This document shows, piece by piece, positions 35,087-42,934 of a stretch of DNA of 57,028 nt. The DNA is taken from contig NZ_LT799418.1 of NCBI RefSeq assembly GCF_900162725.1, forward strand, positions 2,972,105 to 3,029,132, read 5' to 3'. This DNA is from Parabacteroides sp. Marseille-P3160. Lineage in GTDB: Bacteria > Bacteroidota > Bacteroidia > Bacteroidales > Tannerellaceae. The position numbers and the translations under genes are program-made. The notes beneath the pieces were generated by a model. It was not told where the DNA came from, ran no database searches, and worked only from the letters and a program-made list of their open reading frames with translations. How positions within the stretch are numbered: the first letter of the stretch is position 1; each line of letters starts with the position of its first letter.

Positions 35087-36004
35087 TTAAATATTATTGA
35101 TTCCTAAAACATCGCAAAGTATCGCTTCGCGGGCGTAAAGTCCGTTCTGCGCCTGTTGCATATAGTAAGCCTTCGGATTGTCATCCACGTCATAGGCTAT
35201 TTCGTTGACGCGCGGCAGCGGATGCAGGATGCGCAGGTTATCGCGGCTTCCCGACAGCATGTCATTGCGGAGAATATAGACATTTTTCACCCGTTCGTAT
35301 TCCATCAGGTCGGTGAAGCGTTCCCGCTGTACGCGGGTCATATAAAGGATATCGCTTTCGTTAATGATCTCTTCGGTAAAAGCCGTATGTTCGTAATACC
35401 GTATTCCGTGCAGGTCGCAATAACGCTTTTGCTCGTCCGGCATCCGGAGTTCGTCCGGCGCAATGAAATGAAATGTCGGATTGAAATGGGACATTCCTAC
35501 GATCAGCGAATGAACCGTCCTTCCGTATTTCAGATCTCCTACCATGGTAATCGTCAGATCCTCCAGTTTCCCTTGGGTTTTCTGGATGGAATAGAGATCC
35601 AGCATCGTTTGCGACGGATGCTGGTTCGCCCCGTCCCCGGCATTGACGATCGGCACGCCGGTTACTTCGGCCGCATACCGGGCGGCGCCTTCCAGATAGT
35701 GCCTCATAACGATCACATCCGCATAGTTACTTACGATGAGAATGGTATCTTTCAAGGTTTCTCCTTTGGAAGAGCTGGTGGTAGAGGCATCCTGAAATCC
35801 GATGACGCGACCTCCCAGGCGATTGATTGCCGTTTCAAAACTAAGACGTGTTCGGGTGGAGGGCTCAAAAAACAAAGTGGCGCCAACTTTTCCTTCCAGC
35901 AAACGCCGGTTGGGGTTTTCTTCGAATTTCCTTGCATACTCCAAAATCCGGAGAAGATCGTCTTTAGAGTATTGATCAATGGAAACTAAACTTTTAGCAT
36001 TCAT
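35087..36004 (-). CDS. pyrB: Aspartate carbamoyltransferase catalytic subunit
   Basis: 305 residues. Condenses carbamoyl phosphate and aspartate in pyrimidine synthesis. Carbamoyl-phosphate loop [14 protein letters not shown], then [31 protein letters not shown] and the aspartate-binding [16 protein letters not shown] blocks are all intact. Forms the allosteric holoenzyme with PyrI. A -7 box lies 25 bp upstream. Confidence 0.96.
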   Translation of the reverse strand: MNAKSLVSIDQYSKDDLLRILEYARKFEENPNRRLLEGKVGATLFFEPSTRTRLSFETAINRLGGRVIGFQDASTTSSSKGETLKDTILIVSNYADVIVMRHYLEGAARYAAEVTGVPIVNAGDGANQHPSQTMLDLYSIQKTQGKLEDLTITMVGDLKYGRTVHSLIVGMSHFNPTFHFIAPDELRMPDEQKRYCDLHGIRYYEHTAFTEEIINESDILYMTRVQRERFTDLMEYERVKNVYILRNDMLSGSRDNLRILHPLPRVNEIAYDVDDNPKAYYMQQAQNGLYAREAILCDVLGINNI

Positions 36005-36028
36005 ATTGTATCTTCTGACTTATTTCGA

Positions 36029-36036
36029 CAAATGTA
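36029..36036 (-). promoter_or_regulatory. Putative -7 box of pyrB-pyrI
   Basis: Minus-strand TACATTTG matches consensus. The nearest TTG-like -33 sequence is at poor spacing. No PyrR-type or attenuator hairpin is seen in the short leader. Confidence 0.5.
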
Positions 36037-36159
36037 TAAAAAAACGGGGACAATTTCTTCGCCTCCGCTATTCTTTTCCGTGTATTTTATATTAAATATA
36101 CAATGGTTATTCACCGGCAAATCCTCTTTTGCAAAGGGAGGCAGAAGTCAAAAAAGAGT

Positions 36160-36312
36160 GGGGTTGTGTCATAAGAAAATCCTGTAAAAAATTCATAGTT
36201 ATGAACGCGCGCAGTCATAACTATGAATCAATTCGTTCATAACTATGACTGCACTTATTCACAACTATCATTTTTCCAGTTAATAAGCGAGTGCTTTTGG
36301 CACATTCGCCTT
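36160..36312. mobile_element. Locus C: MITE-like element with 22-bp minisatellite
   Basis: Palindromic units TTCATAGTTATGAA (36192-36205), TCATAACTATGA (36215-36226), TCATAACTATGA (36237-36248) and TCACAACTATCA (36259-36270) have centres at 36198.5, 36220.5, 36242.5 and 36264.5, again exactly 22 bp apart. The leader GGGGTTGTGTCATAAG (36160-36175) and the tail CTTTTGGCACATTCGCC (36294-36310) are degenerate inverted repeats. The leader AAAATCC also matches locus B. The unit sequence differs completely from those at loci A and B while spacing is the same. Located between pyrB and phoA. Confidence 0.65.
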
Positions 36313-36326
36313 CATTTTTTTTTCAA

Positions 36327-36359
36327 CCGGTTGACTAATTGAAATAATTAGTCAACCGG
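36327..36359. repeat. Perfect 14-bp hairpin downstream of alkaline phosphatase
   Basis: CCGGTTGACTAATT and AATTAGTCAACCGG are perfect inverted arms around a 5-nt loop. It lies 25 bp past the phosphatase stop on the minus strand, where a terminator is expected, but no T tract follows on either strand, so an RNA-stabilising 3' hairpin or a factor-dependent terminator is possible. Confidence 0.6.
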
Positions 36360-36384
36360 ATATCCAAGCTCTCTTTACCGCTGT

Positions 36385-38079
36385 TTATTGCTTGAAATAA
36401 TCAGCCAGGGAGGTGGGTAAATAGAAGGTATTATTTTTGTCGACATAGACGACAACAGACTTCAACCGAATCTCTTCCTGGCCTTTCTTGCCGGCTTTTA
36501 CCAGATTAGTATTCGGGGTAATGGTCAATTGCTTTTTCTTGTTTTTCACCACCAAAGTAGGACTACCCTTCTCATCCTTCGCCGGAATAATTTCGGTCGT
36601 CAGGTCTTTGAAAACCTGGGAATGAGGAGCAAAATAGGTAGCTGTCAAGCCATCCAGCTGTCCGTTCAAACCGAATAGAGCCGCCATATAATGGTTCAAT
36701 TCGATATTCGTATGCATTCCCATCGGCAAGGAGCCCTGCGGATGATAAGCGGCCAGAAAAACCTCCTCCCCGGTATGTCCTCCGGTAGTAAAGCCGAAAC
36801 AGGTGCGGCTGGTCATCACTTTGGCCACAAAAGTTGTAAGCGAACCGCTGTACAATGACGGGTGTACATCTTTTTCGGAACGTTGCGCTTCAGGAATCGG
36901 GCTGTTCTTATAATCCTTGCAATTATTCAAGGCCTTCAACTCATCGTCCGAAAGTTCAAATCCGGCATATTGGCTGAAAACGGACTGCACCTCGGAGGTC
37001 GGGACGGCGTTCAGCTTTTTAGCAATCCCTTCCGCTGTCAATTTTTGTTTGGAGAAAGCTCCGAATAACTGGTCTTTCGTCAGTTTATCATAACCCGGGC
37101 AACGGGAGGATCCAATGCTGATTCCGCTGTTTCCATGGTCGGGAACGATAATAACAGCCGTCTGGCCGTCTTTCTTCGCAAATTCGATAGCAGCCTGGCA
37201 GGCGCGGTCGAAGGCCAGGAAGTCGGTCGTCATTCCGATCGGGTCATTGCTATGGGCTGCCCAGTCCACCTTGCTTCCTTCCACCATCAGGAAGAAACCG
37301 TTTTCATTTCGGGAGAGTTTACCGATAGCCGTCCGTGTCATTTCTTCAAGGGAGGGTTCTTTCGTCGAATCCCGGTCCAAGTCGAAAGCCATCTCCTTCG
37401 GGCAGAACAAAGACCACATTTTATCACCTGAATAATCGCGCATCCCCTTGATATCGTCCTTGAAGACGCCGTATCCATTGGAGCGCAAGTAGGCTTCGCT
37501 CTCCGGCGAAAGCAATGAAACGCCTCCTCCTATAACTACCGACAGGTCGTTATGCACCATCTGCGGGGCGATCCAATCGTATCTTCCGCGTTTGTAACTA
37601 TGAGCCGAGCAATCGGCAGGGGTTGCATGGGGAAACTCACAGGTAAAAACTAAGCCGGCGGCTTTATTCTGTACAAGCTTTGCCGCTTCCAGAATCGTGA
37701 CTAACGGCTGGTATGCCCGGGCGGAATCCGTCGGATAGATGTCATTGCCCGGATCACTCACGGGATAAGTGGAGACAAATCCGGTCAGACTGGGGTATCC
37801 GGTCATATAACAGGAAGTCGTCGGAGCAGAGTCTCCGATCGGGGCATTGGAAGAATGGGTACGCACCGTTCCGCACAGATAGGGATCGATATGCAGATTC
37901 GGTTTGTCCGCATTCAGATACCATTGGTACCAACGCGCCATAGAAACGGTAGCCAAGGAGGTACCGTCCGGAATAAGAAGAATAATATTCTTTACCGGTT
38001 TTACATTTTCAACATCCGCAGCTCCGGCTGAAAGAAGGGAAATGCATAAAAACAGAAAAAAAGAGATAGTCTTTTTCAT
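36385..38079 (-). CDS. Alkaline phosphatase, PhoA family
   Basis: 564 residues. The signal peptide ends near SAGAAD. The PF00245 fold is supported by LIPDGTSLATVSMARW (first metal Asp), IGDSAPTTSCYMTGY with the nucleophile Ser in the DSA motif, EGSKVDWAAHSNDP, VPDHGNSG and GGHTGEEVFLAAY (metal His residues). It should release phosphate from phosphomonoesters in the periplasm. It follows the aminopeptidase P gene by 32 bp. Residues beyond about 490 form a beta-rich tail not found in E. coli PhoA. Confidence 0.93.
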   Translation of the reverse strand: MKKTISFFLFLCISLLSAGAADVENVKPVKNIILLIPDGTSLATVSMARWYQWYLNADKPNLHIDPYLCGTVRTHSSNAPIGDSAPTTSCYMTGYPSLTGFVSTYPVSDPGNDIYPTDSARAYQPLVTILEAAKLVQNKAAGLVFTCEFPHATPADCSAHSYKRGRYDWIAPQMVHNDLSVVIGGGVSLLSPESEAYLRSNGYGVFKDDIKGMRDYSGDKMWSLFCPKEMAFDLDRDSTKEPSLEEMTRTAIGKLSRNENGFFLMVEGSKVDWAAHSNDPIGMTTDFLAFDRACQAAIEFAKKDGQTAVIIVPDHGNSGISIGSSRCPGYDKLTKDQLFGAFSKQKLTAEGIAKKLNAVPTSEVQSVFSQYAGFELSDDELKALNNCKDYKNSPIPEAQRSEKDVHPSLYSGSLTTFVAKVMTSRTCFGFTTGGHTGEEVFLAAYHPQGSLPMGMHTNIELNHYMAALFGLNGQLDGLTATYFAPHSQVFKDLTTEIIPAKDEKGSPTLVVKNKKKQLTITPNTNLVKAGKKGQEEIRLKSVVVYVDKNNTFYLPTSLADYFKQ

Positions 38080-38111
38080 ACAAATAATAATTTATTAGGT
38101 ATAGATAAACG

Positions 38112-39287
38112 TTATTCTAATTGTATAATTTCTTCTTCAAAAAGGGTCAACTTTTCCAGTCCGCTATCTGTCACCAGATAGCTATTCTCGATCCCTACCG
38201 CTCCCACTCCGGGAAGAACGAACTTGGGTTCATAGGCGAAGACCATACCGGGTTGCAACAATTCTTTCGAACGTAGCATCAGTACCGGCAATTCATTTAT
38301 CTGGATGCCGATTCCATGCCCGACGAATTTCGCCTGCTGCTTGGTTCCCATAAACTTGTCGATCAAGCCCTCTTTCTTCGCCATCGAAACCGCCAGCTCG
38401 TATAATTCGGCGCAAGGAGTGCCCGGACGCGCCGTCTCTTCCATCTTCCGCTGGATATCCAAAGCGACCTGATGGGCGCGGTAGGCTTCGTCGGGTAACT
38501 TGCCGATAGCAAACACGCGGGAGATGTCGGTGATATAAGCGGTATAATTGCCGGCCATATCCACCAGAATAGTCATGCCTTCTTTCAAGACTGTTCCATT
38601 CGCACCGATAGGAAGAGTCGGAGTGATTCCCTGCCCTCCCAAGGCGAAATCAAAAGGGGAAGGATTTCCGGCATTGTCTCCCGCCAGAATGCTTCCCATG
38701 AAAATATCCATATTGCCGCCGAAGGTGCGGAAAATTCCGATGGAACCGTTGAGCCGCATCCGCTTTTCAATCTCGATCTGCAATTCCGTGTCCGTCATTC
38801 CCGGACGGAAGCATTCCCTGATCTCTCCGTACGTCTTCTCGTGTTGGCGGGCCGAAAGCCGGAACTGCCCGACCTCCCAGTCGCTTTTTATCTCCCTGAT
38901 CCGACGGATCAGGGCGGTTGCGTTCCCGGTTTCTTCCGGTTGGAAGGCCGATTGCAAGCGGATATATTCTCCATAAGGAATTTCATCGGCTTCCAGCATT
39001 ATTTTTTTAGGCAACTTCTCTCCCTTTGCAGCCAATAAGTCCGGTATTTGCTCCGGTTTACGGATAGAGTAGACATTCTCTCCGCACAACCCTTCGGGGC
39101 GCTTCACAAAAAAAGAAGGAGAACCTTCAACTGGCAAGTAGAAATAACCATTATAGATATGTCCGGTTGTATAATATAAATTGACATCGACACTAAACAA
39201 ACAAGCCTCCGCATTTGACTTTCGCATGCCATCCTGAATGCGTAGCCATCTGGACTTCAACTCATCCGTCCGTTTTTCTGTAACCAT
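38112..39287 (-). CDS. M24-family aminopeptidase P-like (Xaa-Pro) peptidase
   Basis: 391 residues, cytoplasmic. N-terminal creatinase-like domain (about 10-130), then the pita-bread catalytic domain with metal ligands in ILVDMAGNYTAYITDISRVF (Asp pair), GHGIGIQINELPVL (His), and the Glu residues in YEPKFVLPGVGAVGIENSYLV. It should remove N-terminal residues before proline. The C-terminus is shorter than E. coli PepP, typical of this subgroup. Confidence 0.9.
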   Translation of the reverse strand: MVTEKRTDELKSRWLRIQDGMRKSNAEACLFSVDVNLYYTTGHIYNGYFYLPVEGSPSFFVKRPEGLCGENVYSIRKPEQIPDLLAAKGEKLPKKIMLEADEIPYGEYIRLQSAFQPEETGNATALIRRIREIKSDWEVGQFRLSARQHEKTYGEIRECFRPGMTDTELQIEIEKRMRLNGSIGIFRTFGGNMDIFMGSILAGDNAGNPSPFDFALGGQGITPTLPIGANGTVLKEGMTILVDMAGNYTAYITDISRVFAIGKLPDEAYRAHQVALDIQRKMEETARPGTPCAELYELAVSMAKKEGLIDKFMGTKQQAKFVGHGIGIQINELPVLMLRSKELLQPGMVFAYEPKFVLPGVGAVGIENSYLVTDSGLEKLTLFEEEIIQLE

Positions 39288-39317
39288 CCGTTTTTATATT
39301 TTAATTCTTATCGCTTT

Positions 39318-39325
39318 CAAAGGTA
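39318..39325 (-). promoter_or_regulatory. Putative -7 box of the aminopeptidase P-phosphatase run
   Basis: Minus-strand TACCTTTG, about 31 bp upstream of the ATG at 39287. No good -33 box. Confidence 0.45.
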
Positions 39326-39459
39326 TTTATTTATACCGAAATAATATTCCGCTTACCCGCAGAATACATCATTTCGTAACAATTGTTTACTCTTTCCGCC
39401 TTTGATTTCAAAACAAATGCAAATTTCCATGGAAACGATTTTCATTCCGGAGAAGTTTC

Positions 39460-39467
39460 TATCTTTG
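39460..39467 (+). promoter_or_regulatory. Putative -7 box of the MscS gene
   Basis: TATCTTTG, about 46 bp upstream of the ATG at 39514; -33 is unclear. Confidence 0.5.
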
Positions 39468-39513
39468 TGCTACTGCTATATGAAAATGTAAACGATTTAA
39501 TAAAAATGACAGA

Positions 39514-40839
39514 ATGAATCAGACAATCAGTGAAATATCGGATTTATCCGATTTCGATACCTCTGCGAATATTATTACCAAATTTACAAATTATTTACTC
39601 CGGGATATCGGGGTATCCGAAAACTGGATACACATAGTCAATTTACTATTATTACTGGCTGTCGCCTGCTTAGTCGTCTTTCTGCTTCAAAAACTGGTCA
39701 ATTGGGTATTGACCTTTTTCCTGAAAAGGATAGAAAAAATAACCCATCTGTCTTTCTTTAAACACGCCGTGAAGAACCGGCTTCCCCATTTTCTGGCTTT
39801 GGTAATTCCCTACACTTTCGTAATCAATGCGATCCCTACTATTTTCGAGGATTACCGCTTCATGATTACGCCTCTGAAGAAATTAACGGATATTTACATG
39901 GTGCTTATGGTGATCTGGACGTTCATGTCCGTAATTAAATCCTTTGCAAATGTCTTACAGGAAAAGCCGTCCTTTCACAACAAGCCGATGAAGAGCTATC
40001 TTCAGGTCCTCCAGATTATATTTTATCTTTTCGGCGCCGTCGCTATCTATTCGATCCTGACAGGGAAGTCGGCCGCAATGTTCTTCACAGCCATGGGAGC
40101 CGCTTCCGCCGTATTGATGTTGATGTTCAAGGACACCATCATGGGTTTCGTAAGCAGCATACAGCTTTCGACCAACCAAATGGTATTGATAGGCGACTGG
40201 ATCACTATGAGCAAATACGGAGCCGACGGTACGGTGAAGGAAATCAATCTGACAACGGTCAAAATCCAAAATTTCGACAATACGATTACGACAATCCCCA
40301 CTTACGCTTTGATCTCGGATTCTTTCCAAAACTGGCGAGGCATGCAGGAAAGTGGCGGACGGAGGATAGCACGCGCACTCATTGTCAGACAGGCGGATAT
40401 CCATCCTTTGTCTTCCGACGAGCTGGCCCGTTTTGCGGCAATGCGCCCACTCAATGAATATATTACCCGGAAAAATAAGGAATATGATATCATTAATAAA
40501 CAATTGAATCTCGATCCGGAGTATCCCCTAAAAGGATTCCAATTGACCAATGTGGATCTTTTTGTCCACTATGCCGAATGGTTTTTGCAACAAAATCCGC
40601 ACGTCCACCAAGATATGACCTTACTTGTACGCCAACAAGCTCCTTCGCTTGACGGATTGCCTTTACAGGTCTACTGTTTTGCAAAAACAACTACTTTCCT
40701 CGGCTATGAAGAAATCGTGGGGGAAATATTCAGTCATTTGATCTCTGTGGTGCCCGTATTTGGTCTGACTATTTTCGAAAACAGTTCCAGCGCAGACTCG
40801 TTAACTGTTAATATTAAACAAGATACGATAGAAAAATAA
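39514..40839 (+). CDS. MscS-type mechanosensitive channel (YbdG-like)
   Basis: 441 residues. Five hydrophobic segments occur between about residues 40 and 210, with the last pore-lining helix followed by the conserved beta-domain: FTAMGAASAVLMLMFKDTIMGFVSSIQLSTNQMVLIGDWI. Then TVKEINLTTVKIQNFDNTITTIPTYALISDSFQNWRGM fits the MscS beta domain and the YbdG/MscM subgroup, where an extra insert and a longer C-terminus are usual. It should protect the cell on osmotic downshift. A reductase gene follows by 16 bp. Confidence 0.9.
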   Translation: MNQTISEISDLSDFDTSANIITKFTNYLLRDIGVSENWIHIVNLLLLLAVACLVVFLLQKLVNWVLTFFLKRIEKITHLSFFKHAVKNRLPHFLALVIPYTFVINAIPTIFEDYRFMITPLKKLTDIYMVLMVIWTFMSVIKSFANVLQEKPSFHNKPMKSYLQVLQIIFYLFGAVAIYSILTGKSAAMFFTAMGAASAVLMLMFKDTIMGFVSSIQLSTNQMVLIGDWITMSKYGADGTVKEINLTTVKIQNFDNTITTIPTYALISDSFQNWRGMQESGGRRIARALIVRQADIHPLSSDELARFAAMRPLNEYITRKNKEYDIINKQLNLDPEYPLKGFQLTNVDLFVHYAEWFLQQNPHVHQDMTLLVRQQAPSLDGLPLQVYCFAKTTTFLGYEEIVGEIFSHLISVVPVFGLTIFENSSSADSLTVNIKQDTIEK

Positions 40840-40855
40840 ACCCGATTATTTCATT

Positions 40856-41323
40856 ATGGCAGAACATTTGGATATACCGGCTGGAAATAAAGAACAGATC
40901 TATCAGGCACTCCTTCCGCAAATAAAGGCGTTAATCGGAGAAGAAACCGATACGATAGCCAATATGGCAAATGTTGCCGCCGCATTGAAGCAAGCTTTCG
41001 GATTTTTCTGGGTCGGTTTCTATCTTGTCAAAGATGATCAATTGGTATTAGGTCCTTTTCAAGGGCCGGTTGCCTGTACACGTATCCGTTACGGAAAGGG
41101 AGTATGCGGAACCGCCTGGAAGGAGGAAAAAATCATTCTGGTGCAAGATGTGAATAAATTTCCCGGGCACATAGCTTGTAGTTCCGAATCAAAGTCGGAA
41201 ATAGTCGTGCCTCTCTTCCATTCTAAAAGACCGGTCGCTGTACTGGATGTGGACAGCGACCGCCCCAATGATTTTAATGAGACAGATGCGAAATACCTGG
41301 AAGCGATCTGCCGGTTACTTTAA
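40856..41323 (+). CDS. msrC: GAF-domain free methionine-(R)-sulfoxide reductase
   Basis: 155 residues, a single GAF domain. It matches the fRMsr family: FFWVGFYLVKDDQLVLGPFQG, then the three catalytic cysteines in VACTRIRYGKGVCGTAW and HIACSSESKSEIVVP, and VAVLDVDSD. It should reduce free Met-R-sulfoxide with thioredoxin. The gene is 16 bp after the MscS gene, so the two likely share a transcript. The stop is 2 bp from the convergent HMA-like gene's stop. Confidence 0.93.
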   Translation: MAEHLDIPAGNKEQIYQALLPQIKALIGEETDTIANMANVAAALKQAFGFFWVGFYLVKDDQLVLGPFQGPVACTRIRYGKGVCGTAWKEEKIILVQDVNKFPGHIACSSESKSEIVVPLFHSKRPVAVLDVDSDRPNDFNETDAKYLEAICRLL

Positions 41324-41325
41324 TT

Positions 41326-41532
41326 TCAAACATCCAGCTCTTCAGCCTGATAGCCCGCTGCCTCAACAGCCTCAATAACTATAGCCGCAGGAATAGCTGC
41401 ATAAACCGTCAAAATTTTCTCGGGTGAATTCAAATTGATATTCCACTCCGTCTTTTTCAGGATCGTATTTAGTTTTACTCCGATAGCAGCCACACAACCG
41501 CTACATTTTGCATTTGTTTTGAATTTCATCAT
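41326..41532 (-). CDS. Small HMA-like (heavy-metal-associated) protein
   Basis: 68 residues. The CSGC motif at the end of the first strand (residues 10-13) and the length fit a stand-alone metallochaperone-like HMA fold; the rest (VKLNTILKKTEWNINLNSPEKILTV, then an EAVEAAGY end) follows the beta-alpha-beta pattern. It may bind Cu(I) or a similar ion through the two cysteines. The usual copper ATPase is not adjacent. Confidence 0.75.
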   Translation of the reverse strand: MMKFKTNAKCSGCVAAIGVKLNTILKKTEWNINLNSPEKILTVYAAIPAAIVIEAVEAAGYQAEELDV

Positions 41533-41647
41533 TTTATTTTCTTATGAATCCGACGATCTACCTACAATTCATGAATAAAACAAATCGGGTAGTTTTTTTA
41601 TAACAAATGACCCCGGAACATGTTCAACATAAAATGGAAACAAGATT

Positions 41648-42934
41648 TCAACGCCCGGTTACCTGTTGATATTCAAAGATCTTTTTCTCATAATTACAAT
41701 AGGTCTCGACATATTTATCCCGGCTCTGTTGCAATAGGGTTTGTGCATCCAGCATGTCGGTGAGCGTCACGGTTCCTGCCTTGTAATAATCCGTATTCAA
41801 TCGGAAATTCTCATTCGATTGCTCAACAGCCTCATTCGCCAGCATGATTTGTTTGTACGCATCATCCAGTTCATTCTTTACTTTTTGCATTTGTAACAAT
41901 AACTGTTCTTCGGCATCCACTTTCCGGTTGTAAGCGATCCGTTCCTTTATCCGCTGATTTTTAATTGCGTGAGAGCCACCCCACCAGCCGGATAGCGGAA
42001 TATTTACCGAGACGAAGACGGCACCGTTTCCGTTCCATCGATTCAGAAAGTTTTCCTGATAATAGGTTGCCCCGACAGCAACCGTAGGCAAATAATCCCC
42101 TTGCTTCATACGTGTCTGCAGTACGGAGGCTTCGACGTTTTTATCCAATAGCTTGGCTTCCATCCTGCCGGACAACGCCTCCTGATGGTCTACGTAATAA
42201 AGAACCGGGGATTCGGCGTGTTCAATAGCGGGCCGGACGATCTCAAATTGATCCGAGGCCCCCAGCTCCAACCCCATTTGCTGGCATAAGGACATTTTTA
42301 CCAGCTTAATGCCATTCTCCAGATTGATCCGGTTACTCTTTACCTCATTCTTCTTCAACTGGACTTTCAACACATCATTTCTCATAATAAGCCCCGCCTT
42401 ATAGGAAACTTCCACATCCTTCAATAAAGCATCCAACTGGTTATCAATGATGTCCAGTGTCTTCCCCTTTTCAAGCAAAGAAACCAATTGCCAATAAAGG
42501 CCCTCAGTTGTTAACAGTACTTCATTTTCGGATAGTTTAGCCTGGAACCGACTTATCTCCGTACCGATAATAGCCAGTTTATTCCCATGAATGATCTTTC
42601 CACCGACAAAGACCGGTTGCGTCAATGTAACGGCTCCCGTCAGTCCGTCGTCTAACAGGGCAATCGGCATTTCACCCATCTGCATAGCTACCATCGGATC
42701 TTTCGCTTTAAAACCAAAACCAGATGCGTTCACCGAAGGAAAGAAATTAGTAAACGCTTCTTTCTTTGTTTGTTCAGCCGCATCAATTTCCAGTCGGCTG
42801 TTCTTTATTTTCCGGTTATTTTCGATCGCCAACTGTTTACAATCGGCGAGGCTATAGGGTGCCTGTGCTGATAACCCGGAGACTCCGAGGCTAAAAGTAA
42901 GCAGGACGTGTATATATATTTTTTCTTTTCTCAT
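41648..42934 (-). CDS. TolC-family outer-membrane efflux protein
   Basis: 428 residues. Signal peptide ends near GLSAQA. The protein consists of long heptad-rich helices with two repeats, starting YSLADCKQLAIENNRKI, and DAEEQLLLQMQKVKNELDDAYKQIMLANEAVEQS near the end, typical of the TolC trimeric tunnel. It is the last gene of an adaptor-pump-channel operon, overlapping the pump gene by 4 bp. Confidence 0.92.
   Translation of the reverse strand: MRKEKIYIHVLLTFSLGVSGLSAQAPYSLADCKQLAIENNRKIKNSRLEIDAAEQTKKEAFTNFFPSVNASGFGFKAKDPMVAMQMGEMPIALLDDGLTGAVTLTQPVFVGGKIIHGNKLAIIGTEISRFQAKLSENEVLLTTEGLYWQLVSLLEKGKTLDIIDNQLDALLKDVEVSYKAGLIMRNDVLKVQLKKNEVKSNRINLENGIKLVKMSLCQQMGLELGASDQFEIVRPAIEHAESPVLYYVDHQEALSGRMEAKLLDKNVEASVLQTRMKQGDYLPTVAVGATYYQENFLNRWNGNGAVFVSVNIPLSGWWGGSHAIKNQRIKERIAYNRKVDAEEQLLLQMQKVKNELDDAYKQIMLANEAVEQSNENFRLNTDYYKAGTVTLTDMLDAQTLLQQSRDKYVETYCNYEKKIFEYQQVTGR

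Noticed and set aside
35156-35989. Plus-strand frame of 277 codons opposite pyrB
   Set aside because: Antisense shadow of a fully conserved catalytic subunit.
36327-36359. Intrinsic terminator of alkaline phosphatase
   Set aside because: No T tract on the downstream side of either strand, so it was listed only as a hairpin repeat.
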